Shown here: positions 17,306 to 26,316 of the stretch, one piece after another
Layout of the letters: each line of letters begins with the position of its first letter
Position numbering within the stretch: the stretch's first letter is position 1
Source: Bacillota bacterium
Lineage (GTDB): Bacteria; Bacillota_I; Bacilli_A; RF39; UBA660
DNA: 64,000 nt
Direction of reading: 5' to 3'
Assembly (NCBI GenBank): GCA_023460995.1
Contig: JAEWOE010000006.1
Span: 868,001-932,000, forward strand
Notes under the pieces: model-generated
The model's input: only the letters and a program-made list of their open reading frames with translations
Database searches by the model: none
Told to the model about the DNA's origin: nothing
Program-made: the position numbers and the translations under genes

Positions 17306-18595
17306 ATGATACAAAAACCAAAAGGAACATATGATGTATATGGTGAAAAAGGAAAACAAATATCTTATATTGAAGACTTATTAAAAGCATTAATGACAAA
17401 ATATAACTATGAGTATTTTAAAACACCTATATTTGAAGCAAGTGAACTATTCCATAGAGGAGTAGGAGAAACTACTGATATAGTAACTAAAGAAACTTAT
17501 GATTTTAAAGATCGTGGAGATAGAGATATGACTTTAAGACCTGAGGGAACCGCTGGTGTAGTAAGAAGTTTTGTTGAAAATAAGATGTATGGTAATCCTA
17601 CTATGCCTGTCAAAGCATGGTATTTCGGTCCTATGTTTAGATATGAAAGACCACAATCTGGTAGATTTAGAGAATTTAACCAATTTGGTGTAGAAGTATT
17701 TGGAAGTGATGACCCAATGACAGACGCTGAAGTTATAAGTATTCCAGTTAATATTTATAAAATGTTAGGTTTAAAAGGAATTAAAGTGAACATTAATAGT
17801 TTAGGAGATAAAGAGTCACGTGAAAACTATCGTGAAGCATTAATAAATCATTTTGCGCCTGTTATTGATACATATTGTGAAGATTGTAGAGAAAGATTTA
17901 AAAAGAATCCGCTTAGAATACTTGACTGTAAAATAGACCATGAAAAACCTGAAATGAAAAATGCTCCAACAACAATAGAATATTTAAATGAAGTAAGCAA
18001 AAAACATTTCGATAGGGTAAAAGAATGCTTGGATTCATTAGATGTAGATTATGTTGTCAATCCTAGTGTTGTTAGAGGACTTGATTATTATACTCACACT
18101 GTATTTGAAGTAGAGGCATGTATTGAGTCATTTGGTTCTCAAAATGTGCTTTGCGGTGGTGGTAGATATAATGGCTTAATAGAAAACTTAGGTGGACCAG
18201 AAACAAGTGGTGTAGGTTTTGCCTTGGGACTAGAGCGTTTACTTAATGCACTTGAAGCAGAGGAAATAACACTTCCTTATGATAAAGGATTAGATATTTA
18301 TGTAATACCTATGAGTGAAGAACAAAAAACGTATGCTTTTGCTTTAACTCAAACATTAAGAATGTCAGGTTTTAGTGCTGATATAGATTATATGAATCGT
18401 AAGATAGCGGCTAATTTTAAACAAGCAGATAGATATAATGTAAAATATGTAATTATAATTGGTGAAGAGGAAATTAATAGTAATATCCTTACTATTAAAA
18501 ATAATGAAACCAAAGAAGAATATAAAATTAATTTAGAAGAATTAATAGATTTCTTTGATGAACAAATAGAGGAGGAACACCATGAAGAAGATTAA
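17306..18595 (+). CDS. hisS: Histidyl-tRNA synthetase
   Basis: 429 residues, ATG after GGAAGAAGG. Class II synthetase: motif 1 region, motif 2 FRYERPQSGRFREFNQFG (about 115), HisA motif VRGLDYYT (about 255), CGGGRYNGL, motif 3 GVGFALGLERLL (about 305), and a C-terminal anticodon-binding domain. An acidic tail (EEQIEEEHHEED type) overlaps the aspS SD and start by 14 bp, indicating coupling. Controlled by the T-box upstream. Confidence 0.96.
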   Translation: MIQKPKGTYDVYGEKGKQISYIEDLLKALMTKYNYEYFKTPIFEASELFHRGVGETTDIVTKETYDFKDRGDRDMTLRPEGTAGVVRSFVENKMYGNPTMPVKAWYFGPMFRYERPQSGRFREFNQFGVEVFGSDDPMTDAEVISIPVNIYKMLGLKGIKVNINSLGDKESRENYREALINHFAPVIDTYCEDCRERFKKNPLRILDCKIDHEKPEMKNAPTTIEYLNEVSKKHFDRVKECLDSLDVDYVVNPSVVRGLDYYTHTVFEVEACIESFGSQNVLCGGGRYNGLIENLGGPETSGVGFALGLERLLNALEAEEITLPYDKGLDIYVIPMSEEQKTYAFALTQTLRMSGFSADIDYMNRKIAANFKQADRYNVKYVIIIGEEEINSNILTIKNNETKEEYKINLEELIDFFDEQIEEEHHEED

Positions 18596-19898
18596 AATAA
18601 ATGAGATAATTAATAATTTTAATGATGAAATTATGCTTGAAGGTTTTGTTGATAATATTAGAGATTTACAATGGGTACAATTCGTTATATTAAGAGATAA
18701 AACTGGTAAAGTACAAATAACTATTGAAAAAAGTGAAGAAAAAAATAAAGAAATGGTTGAATTAATTAGTAATTTAACTTTAGAAAGCACTATCAAAGTA
18801 ATTGGTAAGGCTATAGAAAACCCAAAAGTCAAACTAAATGGAATGGAATTAACTCCATCAAGTATCGAAGTTACTTCTAGTTCTTTTGGAGAACTGCCAG
18901 TTAATATTAAAGATAAGAATGCTTCTGAAATAGATACTAGATTAGACTTTAGATTCTTAGATTTACGTAATGAGTATAATGCTGGAATATTTAAAGTGCA
19001 AAGTGAACTTGTTAAAGCTATGCGTGAGTGTTTATACAGTAAAGACTTTACTGAAATTCATACACCTAAATTAATTGGTGCTGCTAGTGAAAGTGGATCA
19101 GAAGTTTTTGAAGTAAAATATTTTGATCGTAAAGCATATCTAGCACAATCACCACAATTTTATAAGCAAATGGCAATGTCTGCTGGTTTTGAAAGAATAT
19201 TTGAAGTTGGCCCTGTTTTTAGAGCAGAAAATTCTAATACTAATAGACATACAACAGAATTTACTGGTTTTGATTTAGAATTTAGTTATATTGATTCTTA
19301 TGTTGATGTAATGGATCTTGAAGAGGAAATGTTAACTTACATGCTTAAAAAAGTTCATGAAAAATATGGAAATATGATAAAAGAATTATATCAAGTAGAT
19401 GTAATTGTTCCAACTAAAAAATTTCCTAGAATTAAACTTGCTGACTTATATAATGAACTTGAGAAAAGATATGGATACAGTATTCCAGAATCAGCCTATA
19501 CAGATTTAACTACAGAAGCCGAAAAATTAGCATATAAGTATGCTATGGAAGAATTTGATTCTGAATTCATATTTGTTACAGATTATCCAAAAGATAAGCG
19601 TGCATTCTATCATATGCGTAAAGATGGTATACCACAAGGATTTGATTTAATATGGCGTGGTGTTGAAATAACAACAGGTGCTCAAAGAGAACATCGCTAT
19701 GATATACTTAAAGAGCAAGCTGCTGAAAAAGGATTAGATAAAGATGTTGAGTTCTATTTAGAATTCTTCAAGTATGGATGCCCTCCGCATGGTGGATTTG
19801 GTCTAGGTGTTGATAGATTAACTATGTTATTATTAAATTTACCTTCTTTAAAAGAAGCAATGTTTATATTTAGAGGACCAAATAGATTAAACCCTTAA
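18582..19898 (+). CDS. aspS: Aspartyl-tRNA synthetase, archaeal/eukaryal type
   Basis: 438 residues, SD GAGGAGG inside the hisS end. N-terminal OB anticodon-binding domain (about 15-105), then class IIb catalytic core: the flipping-loop/AQSPQFYKQM block (about 190), motif 2 FRAENSNTNRHTTEF (about 212), and motif 3 GFGLGVDRLTML (about 410). It is ~150 residues shorter than bacterial AspRS because the GAD insertion domain is missing, and the closest pattern is archaeal-type AspS2. Archaeal-type AspRSs in bacteria are often non-discriminating, charging tRNA-Asn with Asp for GatCAB amidation; the residue aligned with the discriminating Trp of Thermococcus AspRS is Asp here. Discrimination status is inference. 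Confidence 0.92.
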   Translation: MKKIKINEIINNFNDEIMLEGFVDNIRDLQWVQFVILRDKTGKVQITIEKSEEKNKEMVELISNLTLESTIKVIGKAIENPKVKLNGMELTPSSIEVTSSSFGELPVNIKDKNASEIDTRLDFRFLDLRNEYNAGIFKVQSELVKAMRECLYSKDFTEIHTPKLIGAASESGSEVFEVKYFDRKAYLAQSPQFYKQMAMSAGFERIFEVGPVFRAENSNTNRHTTEFTGFDLEFSYIDSYVDVMDLEEEMLTYMLKKVHEKYGNMIKELYQVDVIVPTKKFPRIKLADLYNELEKRYGYSIPESAYTDLTTEAEKLAYKYAMEEFDSEFIFVTDYPKDKRAFYHMRKDGIPQGFDLIWRGVEITTGAQREHRYDILKEQAAEKGLDKDVEFYLEFFKYGCPPHGGFGLGVDRLTMLLLNLPSLKEAMFIFRGPNRLNP

Positions 19899-19908
19899 TA
19901 TGATTATA

Positions 19909-19943
19909 AAAGAGTAAAACTAAATTGTTTTATTCTTTTTTTG
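19909..19943 (+). terminator. Terminator of hisS-aspS
   Basis: 12-bp stem (19909-19920 / 19927-19938, one G-T), loop TAAATT, T-run. Confidence 0.75.
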
Positions 19944-19969
19944 TCACATTTTATCAAATATGATATACT
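19941..19969 (+). promoter_or_regulatory. Promoter of the pilin-LRR gene
   Basis: TTGTCA (19941-19946), 17-bp spacer, TGA-TATACT (TATACT 19964-19969), 28 bp before the ATG. Confidence 0.7.
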
Positions 19970-19996
19970 GTTGATAGTAAGAAAGTAGGAGTATTT

Positions 19997-21352
19997 ATGA
20001 TTAAAGAAATAGACAAATTTAAAAGTAAAATGTTAAAACGTAATAAAAAAAGTAAAAAAGGTTTTACTTTAATAGAATTGCTTGCAGTTTTTGTTATGCT
20101 TGCGATAGTTGCAGGCGTTGCTATTTATTCAGTTAATAATATTGAAGAAGAATTTTCAGTTAAATCATATGGTGAATCTATAAAAAATGTTATATCATCA
20201 GCACAAAATTATTATTCTGCTAATGCAGAAAATGGGATTCCAGCTTCTGGGTTATCAGTATTATCAGATGAAATAGAAATAGAAAATAAGAATCAGTATA
20301 AAAACGGGTTAATAATATACAACACTATAACCGGAAAATTAGAGGCAAAGAATATTACTAATGGCAGATATTGCGCGAATGGACCAATTGATGATTTGAA
20401 TATTATAGAGGGAGAATGTCCGTCAACTGATCTTGATTGCTTTACTTATACAAAATCTAATGGCAAAGTAACTATTACTAATTTTGATTATAATAACAAT
20501 TCTTGTTTAGGATATGTTACAGTCCCTTCAACAATAGAAGGATTACCAGTAACAAAGATAGGATTTGCAGCTTTTGCTGATACAAACAAAAATTCTCCTG
20601 AAGCTTGTGACCCAAAAGCAGAATTTTTAGTTCCATCTTTAACAATAACAGGAACATCCTCTACAAAAATAACTGCTACTCCACTTTCATCAAAATATAC
20701 TTTAGCAGGAGAAGATAACTGTGTTAGTTATACAAGTATTTATGATCATACCGCTGATGGAGAATTTAGCTGTGGTTGTAGTTTATATAATGTTGAAGGA
20801 ATTGTTGTAGGTGGTAGTGGTAATAAACTACTAGGAATTACTCTTCCAAGCACTGTAACTTATATTGATAATTTGGCATTTGCTAAAACATCATTAAATT
20901 ATATTAATATTGGTAGTTTAACTGAATTAACTTATATAGGTGATTCTAGTTTTAGTGATACTAATTTATTAAGTTTAAATCTTTCTGGTTTAAATAAGCT
21001 TACAACAATAGGATATGCGGCTTTTAATGGAAGCAGTATTAATAAGCTAAATATAACTAATCTAAGTAGTTTAGCTATTATAAGAACTGGTGCCTTTTCG
21101 GGAAATAACATTGAAAGTTTAGATTTTACTGGAAGTAATAATGTCGTTCATATAGGAACAGCGGCTTTTGCTAGCAATCAAATATCTGATATCAAGATAA
21201 ATAATTTAAGTAAATTAAATTCACTTTGGTTTGGTGCATTTTGTGATAATCCATTTTCAACATCAATTAATAATTTACCTGATACATCAAATTTAATTGG
21301 AGTTGAAAGTTCTAAACTAGTTTCAGCTTGTTTATTGAGAGATTATAATTAA
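19997..21352 (+). CDS. Type IV pilin-like protein fused to BspA-type leucine-rich repeats
   Basis: 451 residues, SD AGTAGGAG. A 23-residue very basic leader (KRNKKSKKG) ends in G, followed by F-T-L-I-E-L and a ~22-residue hydrophobic helix: a class III prepilin signal with mature Glu5. A pilin-like N-terminal half (about 24-150) with Cys residues is followed by a block typical of BspA/LRR_5 repeats (VTVPSTIEGLPVTKIGFAAFA at about 175). From about 275 to 425 there are at least five repeats with consensus L--I--GAF----I--L-I. LRR_5 repeats are common in surface adhesins of gut and oral bacteria. Expected to be a pilus-borne adhesin. The fusion is directly visible; ligand unknown. Confidence 0.85.
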   Translation: MIKEIDKFKSKMLKRNKKSKKGFTLIELLAVFVMLAIVAGVAIYSVNNIEEEFSVKSYGESIKNVISSAQNYYSANAENGIPASGLSVLSDEIEIENKNQYKNGLIIYNTITGKLEAKNITNGRYCANGPIDDLNIIEGECPSTDLDCFTYTKSNGKVTITNFDYNNNSCLGYVTVPSTIEGLPVTKIGFAAFADTNKNSPEACDPKAEFLVPSLTITGTSSTKITATPLSSKYTLAGEDNCVSYTSIYDHTADGEFSCGCSLYNVEGIVVGGSGNKLLGITLPSTVTYIDNLAFAKTSLNYINIGSLTELTYIGDSSFSDTNLLSLNLSGLNKLTTIGYAAFNGSSINKLNITNLSSLAIIRTGAFSGNNIESLDFTGSNNVVHIGTAAFASNQISDIKINNLSKLNSLWFGAFCDNPFSTSINNLPDTSNLIGVESSKLVSACLLRDYN

Positions 21353-21434
21353 GTAATAGCTATTAAAAAATTAAAAATAATTCTTTTATACTTACTTTAT
21401 TTGAAAATAAAGTGGAGTATTAATGTAAACTCTA

Positions 21435-21463
21435 TTTTCAAATCTTAGAATTTATGTTATAAT
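21435..21463 (+). promoter_or_regulatory. Promoter of the 6S-like RNA
   Basis: TTTTCA (21435-21440), 17-bp spacer, TGT-TATAAT (TATAAT 21458-21463). Start predicted near 21470. Confidence 0.7.
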
Positions 21464-21469
21464 TAAAAT

Positions 21470-21643
21470 ACCTAAGAAACATATAGTAGCACTTATGAAA
21501 AATCTACAAATATAACGAATTGGGAATCAAATTTATAGATGGTGTTGAATGCTTACTACGTTAAGAATCCTAAAGTTTATAATGTGATACCCACCTGGGA
21601 GATCGGGTTTTACTCGTTATGCTACTGTTTCCTAGGTTTTTTT
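21470..21643 (+). ncRNA. ssrS: Probable 6S RNA
   Basis: About 174 nt from a good promoter to a T-run. The ends pair as a long closing stem: ACCTA-A-GAAAC (21470-21480) with GTTTC-C-TAGGT (21627-21637), then TAGTAGCA with TGCTACTG just inside. Between them lies a large mostly unpaired region with a short G/C-rich hairpin near ACCTGGGAGA, the layout of 6S RNA (open-complex mimic that binds the housekeeping RNA polymerase). No ORF fits. As I recall, Bacillus 6S-1 (bsrA) also lies between aspS and tcdA. Sequence identity was not tested; a covariance search would settle it. Confidence 0.72.
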
Positions 21644-21659
21644 GTGCTTTAGTTCCAAT

Positions 21660-21688
21660 TTTACATAAATTAATATATGTGCTATAAT
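21660..21688 (+). promoter_or_regulatory. Promoter of the 36-residue small protein gene
   Basis: TTTACA (21660-21665), 17-bp spacer, TGC-TATAAT (TATAAT 21683-21688). Confidence 0.7.
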
Positions 21689-21754
21689 ATCAACTTAATT
21701 GATGGGGATATTATCATAATATCATCTATTAATTTAAAATGGAGAGAAGAAAAA

Positions 21755-21865
21755 ATGTTAGATAATGTATGTTTTGTAGTATCAGGCTTACAATATTTGT
21801 ATTTAAATATATCAACATATTTACAAAAGAAGAAAAAATTAGAAGAAATTATGAGAAGTTTATAA
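21755..21865 (+). CDS. Small 36-residue protein, unknown function
   Basis: Sequence begins MLDNVCFVVSGLQYLYL and ends in a KKKKLEEIMRSL tail. SD GGAGAGAAG is 9 nt upstream. The gene has its own strong promoter, a ~60-nt leader and a strong terminator, i.e. a complete monocistronic unit between the 6S RNA and tcdA. The first ~22 residues are hydrophobic/amphipathic and the rest is basic, suggesting a membrane-associated small protein. No family recognised. Confidence 0.55.
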   Translation: MLDNVCFVVSGLQYLYLNISTYLQKKKKLEEIMRSL

Positions 21866-21877
21866 ATTCATAGATAT

Positions 21878-21912
21878 AAAAGATAGTTGAAAAAACTATC
21901 TTTTTATTTATT
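21878..21912 (+). terminator. Terminator of the small-protein gene
   Basis: Perfect 11-bp stem (21878-21888 / 21894-21904), loop GAAAA, T-rich tail. Confidence 0.85.
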
Positions 21913-21951
21913 TTCATACCTTTTTAATATATAATATATTAAGGTGATAGT

Positions 21952-22629
21952 ATGCAGTTTAGTAGATTGGAACTTTTAATAGGTAATAAGATTAAAGATA
22001 TTTATAACAAAACAGTACTTGTAGTAGGCGTAGGTGGAGTAGGCGGTTACGCTGTTGAAGCTCTAGTTAGAGCAGGTATAGGTACAATAATTATAGTAGA
22101 TAATGATATAGTAGATATAAGTAATTTAAATAGGCAAGTAATATCTTTACATTCCAACATTGGACTTCTTAAAGTAGATGTATGTGAAAAGAGAATATTA
22201 GATATAAATCCTGCTTGTAAGGTAATAAAAAAGCCTATATATTTAACTAAAGAAAATACGATTAATTTATTTGAAGATAAAATAGATTATGTAGTAGATG
22301 CTTGTGATACTATTGAAGTTAAGAAAACACTAATTAAAATATGTAATAGTAAAAATATAAAATTAATTTCTTCAATGGGAACAGGTAAAAAAATGGATCT
22401 AACTAAATTAGAAATAATTGATATAAGAAAAACCAGCTATGATCCAATTGCTAAGATACTTAGAAAAATGGTTAAAGACGAAAGAATTAATAATAAAGTA
22501 ATGGTAGTATGTTCTAAAGAGGAACCTAAGAAAATTGAAGGAAAAACAATTGGTTCTACACCATTTGTTCCAGCAACTGCAGGACTATTATGTGCTAGTT
22601 TTATAATTAATGATATAGTGGGTGATTAA
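21952..22629 (+). CDS. tcdA: TcdA-like E1 family tRNA A37 dehydratase
   Basis: 225 residues, SD AGGTGATAGT. E1/ThiF/MoeB fold: N-terminal SRLELLIG, nucleotide-binding GVGGVGGYAVEALVRAGIG (about 26-45), D-DIVDISNLNRQ (about 52-63), and VDACDTIEVK (about 116). The C-terminal KEEPKKIEGKTIGSTPFVPATAGLL region is specific to TcdA/YgdL, which cyclises t6A to ct6A at A37 of ANN-decoding tRNAs. It follows aspS and the 6S-like RNA as in Bacillus (yrvM). Confidence 0.9.
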   Translation: MQFSRLELLIGNKIKDIYNKTVLVVGVGGVGGYAVEALVRAGIGTIIIVDNDIVDISNLNRQVISLHSNIGLLKVDVCEKRILDINPACKVIKKPIYLTKENTINLFEDKIDYVVDACDTIEVKKTLIKICNSKNIKLISSMGTGKKMDLTKLEIIDIRKTSYDPIAKILRKMVKDERINNKVMVVCSKEEPKKIEGKTIGSTPFVPATAGLLCASFIINDIVGD

Positions 22630-22630
22630 G

Positions 22631-23173
22631 ATGCAAGAATTAAATGGACTACCAAAAAAATTAAAAGGTTCTGTGCTTGTAATTGGTTTTGATGATAATG
22701 GAAAACTAGTAAATGATTTAAAAAATAATAGTAATATTAATAATGTTTATACATTAAATAATAATTCAAAAGGCAAAAATAAAAAAAATAAAAGAAAGAA
22801 AAAGTTTAAAGGTGAAAGAAATATTGATATTAAGAAATTAAAAAAAGAATTTAAAAAGCAAAGTTTCGACTATATAATTTCTGATTTTGATACAATAACA
22901 CCATTCTTTAGAAGTTTTGTAAAAAATAGTATTTTACTCGCAAGTGAAAAGGTTTATTTATATGTTCAAGGGTTAGATTATGAACATGAAGAAATTAGAT
23001 ATCGTTATGAAAGATATGGTTCAAAAGTATTAAAAAAAGGTGCTCATGATGAATATCTGTTTGAGATAAATGTTACTAGTAAGAAAATATCATTTTTTAA
23101 ATCGTTTAGATACTGGCTTAAAGATATTAGATATGATTTTGTAGAATTTATCGCAAACATTTTAATAGGTTAA
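22631..23173 (+). CDS. Hypothetical basic protein downstream of tcdA
   Basis: 180 residues. Starts at 22631 (ATG, SD GGTGA within the last codons of tcdA); a GTG at 22622 is an alternative. It begins with a Rossmann-like beta-turn (GSVLVIGFDDNGKLVNDL), then a very Lys-rich stretch (about 40-60), then helices and a hydrophobic C-terminus. Coupling to tcdA suggests a linked role, perhaps RNA binding, but I do not recognise it. Confidence 0.55.
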   Translation: MQELNGLPKKLKGSVLVIGFDDNGKLVNDLKNNSNINNVYTLNNNSKGKNKKNKRKKKFKGERNIDIKKLKKEFKKQSFDYIISDFDTITPFFRSFVKNSILLASEKVYLYVQGLDYEHEEIRYRYERYGSKVLKKGAHDEYLFEINVTSKKISFFKSFRYWLKDIRYDFVEFIANILIG

Positions 23174-23192
23174 AATATAGTAATAAAATTAT

Positions 23193-23227
23193 AAGGAAAC
23201 TAGTAAATACTGGTTTCTTTTATTGTT
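23193..23227 (+). terminator. Terminator of tcdA operon
   Basis: 12-bp stem with two G-T pairs (23193-23204 / 23209-23220), loop AAAT, T-rich tail. Confidence 0.65.
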
Positions 23228-23274
23228 TTTTATTGTTATTTTTGATACAATTAATGTTAGTTTAGGGTGATAGT

Positions 23275-26220
23275 ATGTATTTAAAAGAAATAAAGGCACA
23301 TGGTTTCAAATCTTTTGCGGATAAAATAACAATAGATTTAGATGGTAATATTACGGGTATAGTAGGACCAAATGGTTCAGGAAAAAGTAATGTAGTTGAT
23401 GCAGTACGTTGGGTACTAGGTGAACAATCGGTAAAGTCATTACGTGGTAGTGACAATATGACTGATGTAATATTTTCTGGTTCTAAATCAAGAAATCCTT
23501 TAAATGTAGCTAGTGTAACTTTAGTGTTTGATAATACTGATCACTATCTACCAATAGATTTTAATGAAGTAGCTATAAAAAGAAGAGTATATAGAGATGG
23601 TACTAATGAGTATCATTTAAATGGTGAGAAATGTAGACTTAAAGATATTACTGATATACTTTTAGATAGTGGTATTGCAAAAGAGAGTTTTAACATTATA
23701 TCTCAGGGTAAAATAGATGATATTTTATCTAATAAGGCTCAAGATAGAAGAGTTATATTTGAAGAAGCAGCAGGTGTTTTGAAATATAAAAAAAGAAAAG
23801 AAGAAGCCTTAAGAAAACTTGAAAGAACTCATGATAATATGAGTAGAGTTGAAGATATAATAGGTGAACTTGAAAAACAAGTTCTTCCTCTTAAACAGCA
23901 AAAAGAAAAAGCATTAGAGTATTTAGATGTTAAAGAAGAACTTGAAGATATTGAAATAGCTGTTATTGCTAATGACATTAATTTAATAAATGAAGAGTAT
24001 AAAGAGAAGAAAAACTTAATAGAGAAACTTAATACAGAAATATTATCTATTTCTACTAGTAATACAGGAAATGAAGCTAGAATTAGTGAACTTAAATTAA
24101 AAATAGATAATCTTAACAATGAAATTGCTTCTAAGCAAAGAGAATTACTTGATATTACTACGAAAGTTGAGAAAATTAATAGCCGTAAGAATATAATTTT
24201 AGAAAGACAAAAATATCAAGTAGAAGATAGTAAATTACATACTTCTTTAGTTGGTACTAAAGAAAAAATCTTAAAAATAGAAACTGATATTGCTAGTACT
24301 AATAATTTAATTATTATAAAGAGTGATGAAGTCAGTGATTTAAGAGAAAAGTGTAATTTAAAAGAAAAAGATGTTAATGATTTAAAATTACTTAGAACTA
24401 AGTTAGATAGTGCAATAGGTGAAAATTATCGTAAACAAAATATCTTAAAAAACAAGGTAGAAATTCTAAGAGATAATATTGAAAACAATAGTATTTTACC
24501 TAGTAGTACTAAGGCTGTTTTAGATAATCCTAAACTTTCTGGAGTACATGATGTTATTGGAAACTTATTTGAACTTGATGAATCTTATTCTGTAGCTATT
24601 TCGACAGCTTTAGGAGTAGCTAGTGCTAATATAGTAGTAGATAATGAATTTGTCGCTAAAGAGGCTATAAACTACCTAAAAAACAATAATTTGGGTAGGG
24701 CTACATTCTTTCCACTAAACATTATTAAACCAAAGGGAATAGATACTGAAACTATGAATACACTTCGTAGTTCTAATGGATTTATTGCTATTGCGAGTGA
24801 TTTAGTATCATATGATAAAAAATATTATAATATTATAGTAAATCAACTAGGTAATGTAGTTGTTGTAAAGGATATTGACTGTGCCAATATAATAAGTAAA
24901 AAGATTAATTATCGTTATAGAATAGTTACTTTAGATGGTAATATGCTTCATGTAGGAGGTTCTATTACTGGTGGTAATAAAATAACTAATCGTAATGTTA
25001 TTACTTTAAAATATGAATTAGAAAACTTAATAAAGGAATATAAACAAACTACTGAAGATATATCTAAAATAGAAGATAATATGAATATTACTGATGCTAA
25101 TATTGCAGCTGAATCAGATAAATTATACTTATTAACTAAGAATAAGAATATATTAGAAGATGAAATAAGTAGTAAAAAAATGAGTATATCTGAATTAAAT
25201 GATATACTTGAAGATTTAAAAAACGAAGCAGTTAGCATAAATAATATGTTAGGTGGTTCTTTATCAAGTGAAGAAGATATGGTTATTAAAGAATACTACG
25301 CTGCTTTAAAAGATAAAGAAATGATTACTAATAATCTAGAATCGTTATCTAACGAGCGTGATAATTATAAAGAAGAACTTGATGAATATGAGCATTCTTT
25401 AAAACAAGAAAATTCTACTTATAATGCTAAAACTAAAGAATTAAATAACTTAGAAATAGAAGTAAATAGAATGGATGTTAAACTCGATAATATGCTAGCT
25501 ACATTAAGTGAAACATATAATATGACATATGAAAAAGCATTTGGTGAGTATAAACTATCTATTGATGTCGAAGAAGCTAGAAGTAAAGTAAATAGTTTAA
25601 GAAAAAAGATGCGTGACTTAGGCATGGTTAATTTAGCAGCTATTGATGAATATGATAAAGTAAGTGAAAGATATGAATTCTTGATCAAACAAAAAGAAGA
25701 TTTAACTAATGCAGAAACAACTCTTCTTGAAATAATAGAGGAAATGGATAATGTCATGAAAGATGATTTCATGAAAACCTTTGACATAATTAAAGAAAAT
25801 TTTTCTACAACATTTAAAGAGTTATTCAACGGTGGGACAGCAGAACTTAAACTTACTGATCCAAGTAATATACTTGAAACAGGTGTTGAAATAATAGCTT
25901 GTCCACCAGGAAAAAAGCTTACATCAATTTCTTTATTGTCAGGTGGAGAAAAAACATTTACAGCTATTAGTTTACTGTTTGCAATACTAAAAAGCCGCCA
26001 GGTTCCGTTCTGTATTTTAGATGAAGTTGAAGCAGCACTTGATGATGTGAACGTAGGAAGTTTTGGTAAATACTTAATTAATTTAGCAACTAAAACGCAA
26101 TTTATAGTTATAACACATAAAAAGAAAACAATGGAGTTTGTTAATACATTATATGGTATAACTATGCAAGAATCTGGAGTATCTAAATTAGTAAGTGTAA
26201 AATTAGAAGAAATTAAATAA
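23275..26220 (+). CDS. smc: Chromosome condensation protein SMC (short-armed)
   Basis: 981 residues, SD GGGTGATAGT. Walker A GPNGSGKSN (31-39), Q-loop region ISQGKIDDILS (about 145), and ABC signature LLSGGEKTF (about 886) followed by Walker B FCILDEVEAALDD. Two coiled-coil arms flank a hinge (about 410-560, containing LSGVHDVIGN and HVGGSITGG). It is ~200 residues shorter than Bacillus SMC (about 1186), with the loss in the arms, since heads and hinge are intact. It acts with ScpA/ScpB to organise the chromosome. Neighbouring rnc and ftsY, common partners in Bacillota, are absent. Confidence 0.95.
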   Translation: MYLKEIKAHGFKSFADKITIDLDGNITGIVGPNGSGKSNVVDAVRWVLGEQSVKSLRGSDNMTDVIFSGSKSRNPLNVASVTLVFDNTDHYLPIDFNEVAIKRRVYRDGTNEYHLNGEKCRLKDITDILLDSGIAKESFNIISQGKIDDILSNKAQDRRVIFEEAAGVLKYKKRKEEALRKLERTHDNMSRVEDIIGELEKQVLPLKQQKEKALEYLDVKEELEDIEIAVIANDINLINEEYKEKKNLIEKLNTEILSISTSNTGNEARISELKLKIDNLNNEIASKQRELLDITTKVEKINSRKNIILERQKYQVEDSKLHTSLVGTKEKILKIETDIASTNNLIIIKSDEVSDLREKCNLKEKDVNDLKLLRTKLDSAIGENYRKQNILKNKVEILRDNIENNSILPSSTKAVLDNPKLSGVHDVIGNLFELDESYSVAISTALGVASANIVVDNEFVAKEAINYLKNNNLGRATFFPLNIIKPKGIDTETMNTLRSSNGFIAIASDLVSYDKKYYNIIVNQLGNVVVVKDIDCANIISKKINYRYRIVTLDGNMLHVGGSITGGNKITNRNVITLKYELENLIKEYKQTTEDISKIEDNMNITDANIAAESDKLYLLTKNKNILEDEISSKKMSISELNDILEDLKNEAVSINNMLGGSLSSEEDMVIKEYYAALKDKEMITNNLESLSNERDNYKEELDEYEHSLKQENSTYNAKTKELNNLEIEVNRMDVKLDNMLATLSETYNMTYEKAFGEYKLSIDVEEARSKVNSLRKKMRDLGMVNLAAIDEYDKVSERYEFLIKQKEDLTNAETTLLEIIEEMDNVMKDDFMKTFDIIKENFSTTFKELFNGGTAELKLTDPSNILETGVEIIACPPGKKLTSISLLSGGEKTFTAISLLFAILKSRQVPFCILDEVEAALDDVNVGSFGKYLINLATKTQFIVITHKKKTMEFVNTLYGITMQESGVSKLVSVKLEEIK

Positions 26221-26269
26221 TATACTGCCCAAAATATATCCAAAAAAAGAAAAAAATTAAAAAAAAGTA

Positions 26270-26298
26270 TTGAATAATTATTTTTGATATGGTATATT
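26270..26298 (+). promoter_or_regulatory. tRNA operon promoter
   Basis: TTGAAT (26270-26275), 17-bp spacer, TATATT (26293-26298), about 18 bp before the first tRNA. Confidence 0.65.
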
Positions 26299-26316
26299 TA
26301 AAGGGCAGTGTTAGTT

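Noticed and set aside
25419..26243. 274-codon open frame on the minus strand opposite smc
   Set aside because: Shadow of smc: Ser/Leu/Ile-rich translation, no SD, while the plus-strand frame has clear SMC motifs.
26224..26309. ACTGCCC / GGGCAGT inverted repeat flanking the tRNA promoter
   Set aside because: Seven bases 72 bp apart with a promoter in between; probably chance or weak structure.
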